Source of the DNA: Setoptus koraiensis
Lineage: Eukaryota; Arthropoda
Length of the DNA: 64,000 bases
Direction of reading: 5' to 3'
Assembly: GCA_048013815.1 (NCBI GenBank)
Contig: CM106586.1
Location: 15,004,001 to 15,068,000 of the forward strand
Of the stretch, positions 20,801 to 34,227 are shown in pieces (the first letter of the stretch is position 1; every line of letters starts with the position of its first letter). The notes below the pieces were generated by a model that saw nothing but the letters and a program-made list of their open reading frames with translations, was not told the DNA's origin and did not search any database. The translations under genes were made by a program, and so were the position numbers.

Positions 20801-23258
20801 GAATAAATTAATCGAACAAATTAATTGTAAACTGATCAAAGCATCAACCTCAATTCAATCATGCTTACATTTCTCTGCCAAGGCCCGACATGGAAGTGTA
20901 ACGGATCTTTCCGAAATTTCCCGAGTCAATATCGTGTGCTTTGATGATGGCCACAACCGTTCCAACAGGTGCATCCTCGTAGATGAACGAGGAATAAATG
21001 TTTTGGGTAAATCTTCTCGTGGTAAACGAATCCGACGAATGATGTTATTAATTATTATGAACAAACAAACAATTTTTGTGTTGATTTGAGTGAGGTTGTC
21101 ATATTGTCGTAGTGGATAGGGTGTGGTAGTGATTTGTATTGGTTCACACATGATGTATGATACTAACCTGGGATAGTTGTCGTTGACATCTATCAAATCT
21201 ATAATGCACTTAATGCGCGAAGACAGCCTGGGCTTACCAAAATCCGTAGCTACAACGTCCAGCTCGAATACTCTCCTGCCACTCTCGTAATCCATGGCCG
21301 AATTGTTTGAGTCGACAACTACAATCGAAAATGTTGTTTGTTTAATTATCACGTAGAGAGGAATCAAGCCAAAATATGCGCTATCTGGACCCTCGAGACT
21401 TATCTCAAAGGTTCCGTTCGAGCCATTGCCAAAATCAACAATCATAGGCTGCTTCTGACTAGAATTAGAATACCATCTGATAGCAGTTCCTTGTCTACTA
21501 TTCTCTTCAATGGAACCCTTCAAAACAAGGCCACTCTCTAGTGTCGTTGAAGCGCCTAGAAATTTTGGAGCCTCATTGTAATCGTCTACTATTGATAGTG
21601 CAACGTCAACCTTTGTGTACATAGGTGGCCAAAGTCTATCGTAACTAGTGGCATCAGGAACTTCGCTAGCATAAATAGTGAGGCTATTCCAGGATGGTGA
21701 AACATCTTGCATTTCTCTAATAAGATCAAGAGATCTTTTTAATTTGATTATGCCAGATTCTCTGCCTATATCGAAAAATCCGCTCATGGCAGAGGCTATA
21801 ATCGAAGATAACAAAATTGAGCAATTAGATTTGAATTAATCATGCAGCCGCGGTAATATTTCAATTGAACGTGCGACGATTCACTTGCTAAAAATTTTGA
21901 CCGCTTACCCGAATCCAAAGCATAATTGATTGGTCTCTGATCAGCATAGTCACCATCTTCGGCAAATACCTTTAAAATTATATCGTCTATTTGATGAGAT
22001 CTATTGAGTCGCAAAACAGTGGGCAAATCGCGAAATATCGGCGGTGTGTCTTGAACATCTTGTACAGCCACTATAAGATCCAATGTGGCAATATTACGAG
22101 TATCATATCTTGTATTCGACCAGGCATTCAAGGCTATGATAACCAATTGATACATGTTACGTTTTTCATAATCTAGCGGCTGATTGACGGTGATCTCCGC
22201 CTTGGATTGTCCTTGGGGCCCAAATACGTACCTAATAGAGAATTTGTCGCTGCCTCTCAATTCGAATCTAACAGGCAGATCGCTTTTGATGCTCTCCAAA
22301 ACACTAACATGACCAATGACTTCTTGAGGCAGCGTGTTCTAAATGGCGAATATTTGTGGCAAACGTTTAGATATTATTGGACAATTGTTGCTATTATCCG
22401 CTTGACTAGTCAACTGTGAATCAATTTTCATTTCAACAATCTGGCTGTGATATGATTACTTACCTCAGGCACGGTGAGTATTAGTTTGGGTGCTATGAAA
22501 GGGGACAGGGATGTTGTGAGAAATTCATCATTTATGACGTATATTGTCGATTCGACTTGTGTGGTCTTGTTTCCATCTGTGACAAATATTGTCAAGTTGT
22601 AGACGTTTTCCTAAAAAAAAAAGAACAATGCAAACAAGAGCGAGTTGACAAAAATGAATATTTTGATAATTAATGTGCACAATAGTAATATGCGAACCAA
22701 TACAATATTGATTTGATTGGCAGCGAAAAGGTACATCCGGTGCCTCATAACTTTTATAACAAAACTCGCTAATTCAAGAATACAATTTCAAGTTTGATTG
22801 ATTGAGGTGACCGGAAGGGCGGATTATAGGTGCTAATTATTGGTGAAACTTACGCGCAAAGGTGCTTTCAGATATACGTCGGCCTCATTCCACGAATCGA
22901 CTGCCTGGCGTATATCAATGAGACTTCTGCCTTCGATTCCCACAACGCCAAACAGTAGATGCGAATGTGGATCAGCGTCAGAACCTTTGAGTCTGTATAT
23001 GATACTACCAACAGGAGTGGATTTTGGCAAATTCAATATTCTCATATTGTGCGAATAATCTATTGTTGGCGCTATAGCCCAACAGGGTTGCAATATTGTT
23101 GGCGTTGTGCCGGGGCGTTGTTGTTGGTTGTAAATAATTTTTTGCAAATTTGAATATTGTTCATGTAGCTCTTGATAAGTTATTATAATACACATCACAG
23201 ATAGGAAATTGTTCATCAATTTTAGCTTAAAAAAAGCTGCTCTACAATTATTGCTCAT
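17846..23258 (-). CDS. Transmembrane cadherin with long cytoplasmic tail (Cad86C/CDHR-like)
   Basis: Eight exons on the minus strand: 22854-23258, 22464-22610, 21909-22338, 21168-21795, 20869-21012, 20618-20772, 19332-20484 and 17846-19208. They total 4425 nt (1474 residues), every junction in frame. The first exon holds a hydrophobic segment (NNFLSVMCIIITY) that may be a signal peptide if the Met at 23216 is used. Several cadherin repeats follow, with calcium motifs DVNDNYPRF and DINDNAPVF and degenerate ones (DVQDTPP, DDYNEAP). A single membrane span (MIWILMLLIIIVVISILLLL, about residue 985) is followed by a Ser/Lys-rich tail of about 460 residues without a beta-catenin-binding pattern. The N-terminal motif PVGSIIYRLKGSDAD suggests the Cad86C/CDHR1 branch; that assignment is tentative. 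Non-classical cadherins mediate apical adhesion or signalling. Confidence 0.82.
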
Positions 23259-26200
23259 ATTTCTGATATTGTTGTGTTGCTCATTATGTGTCCAATAATT
23301 AGTGTGTGTTGATTTGCTTAAATGCTGAATGTGGTATAGTGCGAGTGATTGTTCGCCAGCGGAGGCAATCAATTAATTAGCGACATGTCATAGTTATCAC
23401 AGCTCACTATGTAGTGTGTGGTGCATGTGCAATGGAAACGTTGGTTTCTTTTCTGTTTGTTGCTGACCACCAACAGGAGACAATTCAGATTTGCCAAATT
23501 CACCAAATCCGCCAAATCTGGTTCGCATAAATCTCATTCGTTGGTCGCGAATTCGTCTGGCACAAAATCATCTCTCAATGTGTTGGTTGTTGCTTCAAGT
23601 GTTGTGTTGGTCGCACAATTCATCATCGTTTAAAAATCATTATTTATTCAATGGTAATTCAAGTTGAACTCTCTATATTTGCTTTGACTGATATGCAATA
23701 ATATTGATTTTATTGTACTGGTTGTATTGTGTTGGTTTGTGGTGCGATGCAGCAAACAAATGTCCTCTAGCGCGCTCACTGCTTCACTGCTGGCACTTTG
23801 GAGGCTACACGAAGTAGGCCGTGATCTTGCATTTATTAAATAATGTTTATTATCATGAATTCTCATTCAACTTCCTATTAGCCTGTGTGTGTCTATGCGT
23901 GTTTCCATTATTGTGTGCTTGATTTGACTTGTAAACTTTGTGGTTGCGAGGGCAACCACCACTGGCTGCAAACTTGCAACACAATCTCAACTAACCACGG
24001 AGCGGTGTTGCACTATTCGCTCTAATGTCGCTTGCTGCTTATTATTGCCGCGGATTATTGCTGTGGATTATTATTACTGGCTCACGGCGCTTTGAGCTGG
24101 CAACTGTGTCGGCGGTCATTCACAATTTGGGTGACCATTGCAAACAAACAGAGTGGACAAAGAGCGAGGTTCAAGTGCTTGTGAGAATGCGCGTGTTTCT
24201 CTTCAGTGGTGGCTCGCTTTTAGCGTTACGGCGACCACTAAAAATTGTTGCCAACATTCGTACATGTGGAGAGCGAGAGAGAGAGAGAGAGAGCGAGAGA
24301 AAAGTTGTGGTCACCACCGGCAGAGCGAAAGCCAGTTACGCAACAATGACCTCATTGTTTGCCCGGCCATGGTGGAACGTGTTGGCCGCATAAACGACAA
24401 ACTGTGTGCTACATGCTATGACAAAATTAGCGCTACCACTAACGTCCTCGAATGGCCGCTGCAAGCCCCCATTGTGTTGCCGTCGACGTCGTGAACTCTG
24501 CCACGATATTAATTTTAGTTGGCATACTCACCTGTGTATGTAGTGTCGGCACACGTGCTGCAGCTCGTGGCCAATATTGCCGTTGTTGTTGTTGTGTGGT
24601 TGCACGAGGCAACGGTGAAAACATTGCATTACTAATCATCGAGTATGGCAACGCCACCAGAGTCTAGCAAGTGTGAGGTTGATGATCTCAGAGAGAAGCG
24701 GAGGCCCAAATTCGCAGGCTAAAAGCCCAACACACAAACACACTTAAATGAGGCACCAAATCGCACGTGTCTCATTTGGGCAGATATTCAAATAATTATT
24801 TTATTTATTGTTGCTCATTTATTAGACATTTTACGTTGTAGTTGCGCCGCACACACACACACACACACGACCAACTAACGGCAACGCGATGATCAATCAA
24901 TTGAAATCTGTCATCTAGATGCAAACATTTCGCTCGGGACTTGATTGTTTTCGCCGCTAGCAGGCTGATTGTTTTTGTTGCTGGCTGACTGTGTCAAAAG
25001 TAACCTATTTACTATGATGAATCACATTGAAACTGAACTGGGGTCCGAGCGCAACGATGGGGTCATTTGTGGCCGTTGTTATTGGTGGAAACACTCACTG
25101 AGCAAGATTGTTATCTGCAGCGCAGTATTGCATGCAATTCTCAATAATAATATACGTAATAATAATAAAATAATATATGTAGTAATAGTAATATGGTGAT
25201 AATATGTGTAATAATAATACTATATAGTAATAACTAACTATATACTGATGTACGGCGACATTAGCAGACGCTCGAGTTTACTGCTCTCTGTCGAGTTCAA
25301 CCGCTCACTAGGTCCGAACCGAAAGTGTCACGTACCATTCTGTGTCGTGTCGTGTCCTATCATCAATTAGCACTATAGTGGCGCAGGAATGCGATGGTGT
25401 TGATGACCTATGAATGAGTACGAATCTTTAATATTAAAATGAGCCATTTGATGATATGGCGCTTAAAGGCTTGACAGTAGAGGTGAACGACACTATAGCA
25501 TCTCTTACCTATCTTTTTCTGCTGGACAACACTGGCACACTGGCAGCAATTAGCATAAAAAAAAACTTTAATTTCCATAACCATCAGTGGCGTTAATCAA
25601 CGTGGTGCGTTGATGAGGTGATTATTACCATATCACCCCATATCGTAAAATCGTTGATTATGTCTCACTTGTTCGTATTGTCGAGTTCATACTTTCATTG
25701 TTATAGTGGCGCTTACATGTTATTTGGTGTTCACAGTTATTTGGAGGCTTATGAGTTATTTGGAGGTTCAGTTGAAGATCACTGGCGAGGCTTGCAGAAT
25801 TTTGGCGCATCGCGACGCTTGGCGTTGATTGGTGTGGCGATTACAGGTTGGCGTGGGTGATGTGGCCGCACAAAGGAAGAGATATTACCTGTGATACTGA
25901 GATTATCGGGAACAACTGTTGTCGCCAACGGCCGGCTGTGTTTTTCTTTCTTGGAGAAAAGACGAGTCGGCACGCAACACAATTGTGTACATCAGTAACA
26001 CGAAGCAATACTCATTATTTGATTGGGCCCCGATTGTGTGCCAATGCTAAACTAATGACTAATACTAAACTGATAACTAGACTAATAACTAGACTAATAA
26101 CTAGACTAATAACTAGACTAAGCTTGCAATTTGCAGTCGCTGCTCAACTGGTGCTGGTGGTCGCTGGCCAGATTGGCAATTGCCAATTTGGCGATTGGTC

Positions 26201-27268
26201 CGATGCAATTCGATGCGCCGACTGAGCGAATTCGAGCAAATTCGAGCGACTGCGTGTGAATTCGAGCGAGTTCGATTCGGATTCATTGAGTTCGGATTGG
26301 GCGCTGTATGGTGGCGTTAATTAGCAGCGCTGTTGTTGGTGGCATTGGGCCAATGGCCAATCCAGAGAGAGAGCGAGATGCAATCTCAACTGTTGACCAA
26401 CGACAAATGGCAACTCCCATTTGAGCGATCCAATGCTGACGATGCGTTTGGCCGGCACGGTAACGAGCCAGACATGCTGCTTGTGGTTGCTGGATGTTTA
26501 GTGATATAATACATGATGAATACATGTGTGCATTTGTGCTGGTGAACTTAATTCTGATGATGATAATTATGATTGCAACTTTGCGTCTTCTTTCTGGGCT
26601 GTCGTTGTCTCTGTTGTTTCTATCAAACGGCCAACAAATCATCATCGTCATCAACGTAAATTCGACAAACACACACACACACTCAAACTAGGAGGTTCAT
26701 ACAAACAAAAAATAAATAAATAAATAAATGAGAATGCGAACTCACACAATCGTCAGTGGTTGTGTGTCTATCTGCGGCTGGAGCTGGCAACTTTTGCAAT
26801 GCAACTACAGCCGCAACTACAGCCACAACTACAACCGTGCTATACGCACACACATAATATAAATATATGTTTATAAATATATTTATTTATATATAAATAT
26901 ATATATCTGTGTATTTGGTCTGACGGTGCTTGTGCCGGGTGAGTACGGTTGAGTCTAGCCAAAGAAACGATTGACGAACACAACAAATTGTGTGCGCTTG
27001 TGCCGGTTCGACTCGCCGGTTAGTTTTATTTTATCATTTGCTGATCACAGATATACACACACACACACACAATGGGCATTATTATTATTATTAATGATGA
27101 TGATACAATCGCTCACTTTGTTTAGACTCTACATGTGCTCTATCTATCCTTGTCCCCGGCACCGCAACAACTGCAACCACCATTGCAACTACTGCTACTG
27201 CTGCTGGTGGTAGTGCCACTTGCACCACTACCGCGGCTATGTGGTATTAGTGGCAGTACAACATGTAC
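23259..27268. other. Gene-poor region with simple repeats
   Basis: Upstream side of the cadherin gene. Many short open frames on both strands, none with a domain or usable splice context. The stretch contains GA tracts (about 24272-24300), CA tracts (about 24849-24868 and 27055-27071), GTT/CAA tracts and a TA-rich patch (26860-26910). Short regulatory or untranslated exons could be hidden here, but none can be supported. Confidence 0.45.
26069..26124. repeat. 12-bp tandem repeat
   Basis: Four to five copies of CTAATAACTAGA-type 12-mers in perfect register, giving the spurious peptide repeat LITR. Confidence 0.9.
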
Positions 27269-28240
27269 GAAAAGTTTTGAGAGATGAGCCATGTTTGCAG
27301 AGGAGACAAGAACAATTGCACACAATGAGAGCTAAATAAGCTAGTTAGTTTAATAACAACAGCAGGACAAAACAACGACAACACACAGTGGCAGCAAAAC
27401 TGCACTTTTGTCATGAGTGTTATGTAATGTACACACACAATGATTGTTGAGTTGCCTCTGAAACTCTCAATTGTACATGCGGTTCGAATGAAATGCGTGC
27501 CAATTCGAAGCGCAATGAGCCAATCGGATCGGATGTTGGCCGACGCACTTTTTGCCTGCTCACTTTGTCGCATAACACTGGGTTGCTTGTTGAATGCGCC
27601 ATAAGGCACACACAATTTGTGAGTCACAAATATATATATATAAATAATCATTGTCCGTTGCTACCATTTTGTGGCCACAGTCTTGCCACTCATCGGGCAT
27701 GTTGGCCACGCTAAACATGTCATAATAAATGGCCACCAGCAGCCAGCAACTGCCAGCCGGCCCGGCTGTAATGCTGTTGAAAAATGCACACAAACACACA
27801 GATGAAACGAGACAAAAAAGTATCATCTGCCAACTGACACTTGAACCTCCAGCCAGAGATTATACGTAGGTGTCTGTAGTTATGCAACACCCGGTACGTG
27901 ATCACAATTACGGCATGAGCCGGTAGTGAACATGAGTGTGGCCATACCACCACACAACAATCCGACAAATAATTGCAAAAGTTTTCATTGCATAGGCGTC
28001 ACACTTGCATGCAGTGAGGCCTGCGAGAGTGTTGGCGCCAAAACAAAATAATAATGATAATTGATGATTGGCAATGATCGCCCATCTTGTGCAAACCATT
28101 GTGCTCGTCGGCAACAAGTGCCACTATTAATATATGTAAGAGACTGCAGTGAACTATTGTAAATTGTTGTCCATCTCTGGTGCCATGTCGAGCACTCGAT
28201 TGCTGCCCAAATGGCTGCAAACCATGGCTGCAAACAATCC
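27269..28240. repeat. Left copy of sequence duplicated across an assembly gap
   Basis: Collinear with 28741-29712, differing by scattered SNPs (for example CTGGGTTGC versus CTGGATTGC) and by copy number of short tandem repeats (GGATC units, CAGCCAGCAACTGC units, AAT units). The pattern is that of two alleles. The copy runs exactly to the first N. Confidence 0.9.
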
Positions 28241-28740
28241 NNNNNNNNNNNNNNNNNNNNNNNNNNNNNNNNNNNNNNNNNNNNNNNNNNNNNNNNNNNN
28301 NNNNNNNNNNNNNNNNNNNNNNNNNNNNNNNNNNNNNNNNNNNNNNNNNNNNNNNNNNNNNNNNNNNNNNNNNNNNNNNNNNNNNNNNNNNNNNNNNNNN
28401 NNNNNNNNNNNNNNNNNNNNNNNNNNNNNNNNNNNNNNNNNNNNNNNNNNNNNNNNNNNNNNNNNNNNNNNNNNNNNNNNNNNNNNNNNNNNNNNNNNNN
28501 NNNNNNNNNNNNNNNNNNNNNNNNNNNNNNNNNNNNNNNNNNNNNNNNNNNNNNNNNNNNNNNNNNNNNNNNNNNNNNNNNNNNNNNNNNNNNNNNNNNN
28601 NNNNNNNNNNNNNNNNNNNNNNNNNNNNNNNNNNNNNNNNNNNNNNNNNNNNNNNNNNNNNNNNNNNNNNNNNNNNNNNNNNNNNNNNNNNNNNNNNNNN
28701 NNNNNNNNNNNNNNNNNNNNNNNNNNNNNNNNNNNNNNNN
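28241..28740. other. Assembly gap of 500 N
   Basis: Exactly 500 N, a placeholder length rather than a measured distance. Confidence 1.
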
Positions 28741-29712
28741 GAAAAGTTTTGAGAGATGAGCCATGTTTGCAGAGGAGACAAGAACAATTGCACACAATGA
28801 GAGCTAAATAAGCTAGTTAGTTTAATAACAACAGCAGGACAAAACAACGACAACACACAGTGGCAGCAAAACTGCACTTTTGTCATGAGTGTTATGTAAT
28901 GTACACACACAATGATTGTTGAGTTGCCTCTGAAACTCTCAATTGTACATGCGGTTCGAATGAAATGCGTGCCAATTCGAAGCGCAATGAGCCAATCGGA
29001 TCGGATCGGATCGGATGTTGGCCGACGCACTTTTTGCCTGCTCACTTTGTCGCATAACACTGGATTGCTTGTTGAATGCGCCATAAGGCACACACAATTT
29101 GTGAGTCACAAATATATATATATAAATAATCATTGTCCGTTGCTACCATTTTGTGGCCACAGTCTTGCCACTCATCGGGCATGTTGGCCACGCTAAACAT
29201 GTCATAATAAATGGCCACCAGCAGCCAGCAACTGCCAGCCAGCAACTGCCAGCCGGCCCGGCTGTAATGCTGTTGAAAAATGCACACAAACACACAGATG
29301 AAACGAGACAAAAAAGTATCATCTGCCAACTGACACTTGAACCTCCAGCCAGAGATTATACGTAGGTGTCTGTAGTTACGCAACACCCGGTACGTGATCA
29401 CGATTACGGCATGAGCCGGTAGTGAACATGAGTGTGGCCATACCACCACACAACAATCCGACAAATAATTGCAAAAGTTTTCATTGCATAGGCGTCGCAC
29501 TTGCATGCAGTGAGGCCAGCGAGAGTGTTGGCGCCAAAACAAAATAATGATAATTGATGATTGGCAATGATCGCCCATCTTGTGCAAACCATTGTGCTCG
29601 TCGGCAACAAGTGCCACTATTAATATATGTAAGAGACTGCAGTGAACTATTGTAAATTGTTGTCCATCTCTGGTGCCATGTCGATTGCTGCCCAAATGGC
29701 TGCAAACAATCC
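28741..29712. repeat. Right copy of sequence duplicated across an assembly gap
   Basis: Begins at the first base after the gap and repeats 27269-28240. It probably represents the other haplotype, not a real tandem duplication. No gene is supported in it. Confidence 0.9.
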
Positions 29713-30370
29713 CTTGTTGTCGCATGTCTTTGTGGTGTTGCTACTGATTTACACACAACCGACGCATCGAGTGGGCGATGTGACGATCATCAATAATAGA
29801 CAGGAGCTCATTTGTTGTTAATTGATATGCATTTGTTGTCACAATGGCCATCGCCTTACATTCCGGTATTAGATAACACATGACATGCGAACAAATCTAT
29901 TGAGATACGCATTTGTTGTCATGTATGTTGGCTTGTCGAAATGTTGTCTTGTCCAATCAGTTCAATTGATTGAATACACACACACACGCACACTACAACC
30001 GCAAACAAGCTGACACGGCATTCACAAATTATTTCAAACAACACTTATGCTGTTAACGAATCAACAAATCTAATCAACAAATGTTATCAACTATTCCCGA
30101 TAGCAATAATAATAGTAATTAAACTGCCCTTAGAATGCCTGTGTTGGACTTAAAAAAAACAAACCAAAACAAAATAGGTCCAATATAATCTCAACTCAAC
30201 AGCAAACAATCGTTATTTGCTTGTTAACCGCAACGTTTAACGAGCTAATATCATCATCATCATTTTTTATTTTAAGTGTATCTGGTGGCGAAGCCAAAAG
30301 CATCTTTTTAACATCATGCTCTCCAAAACAAACTAGCTCATGTCACTTTTACTGTATGAGTTATACGTTA
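29713..30370. other. Intergenic sequence
   Basis: AT-rich with a short CA tract (about 29976-29987). No coding, RNA or mobile feature recognised. Confidence 0.45.
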
Positions 30371-30918
30371 TCAACGTGGACGAATTGAATTTCCACCATG
30401 GTCATGTTAGATAAATCCTTGCCAACTTCATTCAAAACACTTGTAGGCAACTTGTTGTTGCTGTTCATGTCGTTGTTGTTTTACAATTGCTTCCGCTGAC
30501 AAGCAAGTCCGAATCACGAACAAACCAACCACGAAACACAATCCTCTGTTAGTTTGTGTTGGCTCGAATGCAAAAGTTTGTAAATTTCAAAGAGCTTTCA
30601 TTGCAACGCACCAATAGCTTTTTCTTAAATGCCCACTGGAAGTATCCACCAACATCAAATAAACAATTGGCGCTCCATTGTCGTCAGAGTTCCGCTCGCC
30701 ATCTCCGACACTCGACTAGCCACGTGGCAATGGGCAGCCAGTAAATTAGGAGATAATTAGCAAGTACTCAACATTTGGCTTGCAACGCAATATATTAATG
30801 GTTGCCCATGTGATCTTAGGTTGAGAGATAAAGTCCATATAATCATCTCATATTAGGCACTATCGCGAATTATAGCAAGGACAATGGGTGAGGCGAATGG
30901 GGATCATCGAACAACTGT
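30371..30918. repeat. Left arm of tandem duplication, unit A
   Basis: About 548 bp collinear with 33683-34227 at high identity (shared TGGTCATGTTAGATAAATCC and GACAAGCAAGTCCGAATCAC). Small differences include a loss of CCACGTGGCAATGGG in unit B. It lies just beyond the last exon of kelch gene A. A short minus-strand open frame (MNSNNKLPTSVLNEVGKDL...) is shared by both copies, but is not supported as a gene. Confidence 0.88.
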
Positions 30919-30975
30919 GAAGTAACTGATGAAGTGGCCCAATTCCAATCCCTACGACTTTTACCCTCACAGTTT

Positions 30976-32710
30976 CTATCCTTTGATGGCAACGGCAATC
31001 CCAGAAACATCGTGTGGTATGCCGGTTCTCATCCGGGCCCATCTACATTTGGATTTGATTTTTTTTTAGCATAGCGAATGGTGATAGTATAGTCTGTTTG
31101 ATCTTGTGCCTTGAGAGAAGAATTACATGCACCCATATTCAAGTTACTTACCTGTTCTCCACTGGATTGTATGCTTCCAAACAATGCCTTCTTTCTTCAC
31201 TAATGGCGAAAATTTTGTCGCCTAGCACAACTAGACTCAAATTACTCTTTCCGGTGAGCATGGGTGCTATCGGTTCCCATTTATCCTCTCGCGGGTCATA
31301 CTTTTCTCCAGAAGCGAGCACGTTAAGTCCTTGTTTTCCTCCAACAACGTATATATGCCCTTTAAATGTTGTGCACCCGAAAAAACTTCTTGCTTCTAGC
31401 ATCGGCGAGACTTCTTCCCAGTATGACCATCCATTCCCTCTTTCAAATCGTTCAACCGAAGAGAGGTTTCTGCCTCGAGAAAATCCCCCAATAACATAAA
31501 CCTTGTCATCTAAACTTACAATACCATAGTTACCTCTGTTTATATGTGGGGCGGGCAGCGCAATCCACTGTTTGGTTTGTGGGCAGAACAACTGAGATGG
31601 AATTTCATCTCCTGTGATGAAGGGGCAACCTTTTATAGTGGTGAGGCCTACAGATTGCCGCCCGGAAAGTACCGGAGATGGCATCGGTGTAAACAAATTG
31701 GAATGGTAATTATAACAGGCGACATGACACATTTCAAAGTCATGATAGATGAAATAGATGACGTTATTCCATGCTACCAGGTTGAACTTTGCGTGCGGAA
31801 TTATAGCCATGTTCGTTTTCGTCCAATTTTCTCCAGACGGATTGTATCTCATAGTGAGTTTACCTGGCGTGAAATAATAGATACATGTCGGCGAGCAATC
31901 TCTCGCATGGAGTAGACGACCGTTCTGGACAGCCTCAATATTAGAGATATCATATGGAGGGAAGCAAAAACCTCTCATCATAGCTATGTATTTTGTGCAT
32001 TCTTCTCGCGATTGGATGATTGGATCCAAGGCCACTTTTATGAAACTCTGAACACTCAATTGAGGAAATCTAATTTGTTTAAGGAGCTTCAACAAATGTT
32101 CTTCTCTGTCATTGTGGCAAGCCCATAGTTTCGAAGCCTTGAAAAGCTCATATTCTGAATTCACCACTAAGTTTTCGCTCTGAAAAAGATCGATAATTCG
32201 TTCCAGGGATAGTTTCACAATCTGTGTTTTGTTCAATTTGGCGAAATTTTCCAAAATGTAATCCGTAGACTGCTGAGCCAACCATTCAAGACTGAGTTCG
32301 TCAGCAATGTGCAAAAAGTCGACGCAATTGGAAATGTCTATATTCCCTGCAAGATATTTGCTACATTTTTCCTCTAAAGAGTGCACCTGCATAAATGAGG
32401 CAGCGTCCAATAAAGATTGAACATTTTCGTCGTTTATATCTATTTTCTTCGTATACAGGTAATCGATCACTGATTTGACAATCGCAAACTCCAGATGCTC
32501 AATATCGACACGAGATTCTCTCGATTCTTTGCAGTCCAGTGTTATCATAGCCTTGAAGTAAGGGGACGAGACAGCAAGTACGAGTTTGTGGGCCGCGATT
32601 TCTTCGCCACGGACATTCACTGAAAAATCACCTGGGATACTTTCGTTTCTCAAGTCGTTCATTGCGAACATTGCATCTCTGAAATATTCTAGATCCTCAT
32701 CGTCTGCCAT
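30976..32710 (-). CDS. BTB-BACK-kelch protein, paralog A
   Basis: Two exons: 31152-32710 and 30976-31042 (541 residues). The donor CAG/GTAAGT and acceptor TGTAG/ATGG are at the same place and phase in paralog B. The start at 32710 (MADDEDLEYFRDAM) is chosen by alignment with paralog B; a Met 10 codons upstream is not conserved. Residues about 5-120 are BTB (AAHKLVLAVSSPYFKAMI), about 120-225 BACK (ELFKASKLWACHNDRE), then kelch repeats from about 260 with GG at YVIGGF and YVVGGK. The last repeat lacks its GG pair (KIFAISEERR). The final exon supplies the closing kelch strand (ENRWARM...GIAVAIKG). Such proteins are usually substrate adaptors for Cullin-3 ubiquitin ligases; the substrate is unknown. 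Confidence 0.87.
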
Positions 32711-33054
32711 GTTTAATCTCAAGCGATAGAAAATTGCCAATTAACCGAGACTGCCAGGTCGGAGAGCTGTAAATATGCAAAATTTGCAGTTGAATTGTGA
32801 TTTCTGATTTCACGCTCTCCATTAATATGGCGTTATATAAGAAATCTGCACTATGGTCTATGGTATTTTGGATTGTGTCACACAATTTGTGTGTCAAATG
32901 TCAATGCACAAGCTACGTGTTCCTCTCTCTCTCTCTCTCCCAGAGAGCAGTACACAGATTCAAAATAGTTGGCGCGATCTAACAAATATCAAACAAATGG
33001 GACATCCGTGATACAACTATTCGGGCATCGATTTGATATCGTGAAGTGGGAGAA

Positions 33055-33648
33055 ACAATGCATCTCGCAACCAAATTAACGATGATTTGCGTCAGTTCAA
33101 TTATTGATTTCTCTGGTCTTGTATCGTGTTATAACTTCAGCATGGAAAATACCAACAGGAAATGTCGAAACTGCGACAATCGCCCCGAAAGCTCGGATAC
33201 TGGATCAGTACTCAAGCATTTACACTCGGGCTTTTCCAGCCTCCTCATCATGAACGATTTCTTTGTTGCAAATCTCATTCCTTTGAGCACCAACTTCAAT
33301 TTGAATAGAGATATAAACAACAGTGCGACAACAACTTGTTGTCGCAATGTAAGCAGAACAAATGTAACCAACTCATGATATAATGGGTGTTAGTAACACT
33401 GAATCGGGACTATTCACTTGCTGGCAGCTTCAGAAACGAGGATTGAATTTAACTTACTTTGATTAACCTAATAGATGCAATCTTGAGTTTATCTAATCAT
33501 TTCCCTTCTTCAAATAGTGCCTCAATGAAATCCATCTATATGATGTCACTCATCAGTGATGAGTCATCACGCTTACAAATGATCTTTCATTTATCTGTAG
33601 CGATAAAAAAAGCAATGACATGTATTTATTTTCATCGAACTTGATATT
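33055..33648. repeat. Right arm of tandem duplication, unit A
   Basis: Collinear with 38075-38665. Both copies open with an ORF starting MH(L/F)ATKLTMICV and containing MENTNRKCRNCDNRPES, with a hydrophobic start, but the frames diverge afterwards and the substitutions do not favour synonymous sites. Coding function is therefore not supported. Confidence 0.85.
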
Positions 33649-33682
33649 AATGTCAACGGTCAATGTCAACCATCCACCAGTG

Positions 33683-34227
33683 TCAACGTGGACGAATTGA
33701 ATTTCCACCATGGTCATGTTAGATAAATCCTTGCCAACTTCATTCAAAACACTTGTAGGCAACTTGTTGTTGCTGTTCATGTCGTTGTTGTTTTACAATT
33801 GCTTCCGCTGACAAGCAAGTCCGAATCACGAACAAACCAACCACGAAACACAATCCTCTGTTAGTTTGTGTTGGCTCAAATGTAAAAGTTTGTAAATTTC
33901 AAAGAGCTTTCATTGCAACGCACCAATAGCTTTTTCTCAAATGCCCACTGGAAGTATCCACCAACATCAAATAAACAATTGGCGCTCCATTGTCGTCAGA
34001 GTTTCGCTCGCCATCTCCGACACTCGACTTGCAATAAGCAGCCAGTAAATTAGGAGATAATTAGCAAGTACTCAACATTTGGCTTGCAACGCAATATATT
34101 AATGGTTGCCCATGTGATCTTAGGTTGAGAGATAAAGTCCACATAATCATCTCATACTAGGCACTATCGCGAATCATAGCGAGGGCAATGGGTGAGGCGA
34201 ATGGGGATCATCGAACAACAATTGTGA
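33683..34227. repeat. Left arm of tandem duplication, unit B
   Basis: Second copy of 30371-30918. It begins about 35 bp after the right arm of unit A ends, so the two units lie head to tail. Confidence 0.88.

Noticed and set aside
27985-29093. Long ORFs crossing the 28.2-28.7 kb gap
   Set aside because: They are long only because N positions hide stops.
33055-33378. Small secreted protein shared by both duplication arms (MHLATKLTMICV...)
   Set aside because: The frames diverge after about 48 codons, and several of the changes between copies alter residues. Shared ancestry of the DNA explains the similarity.
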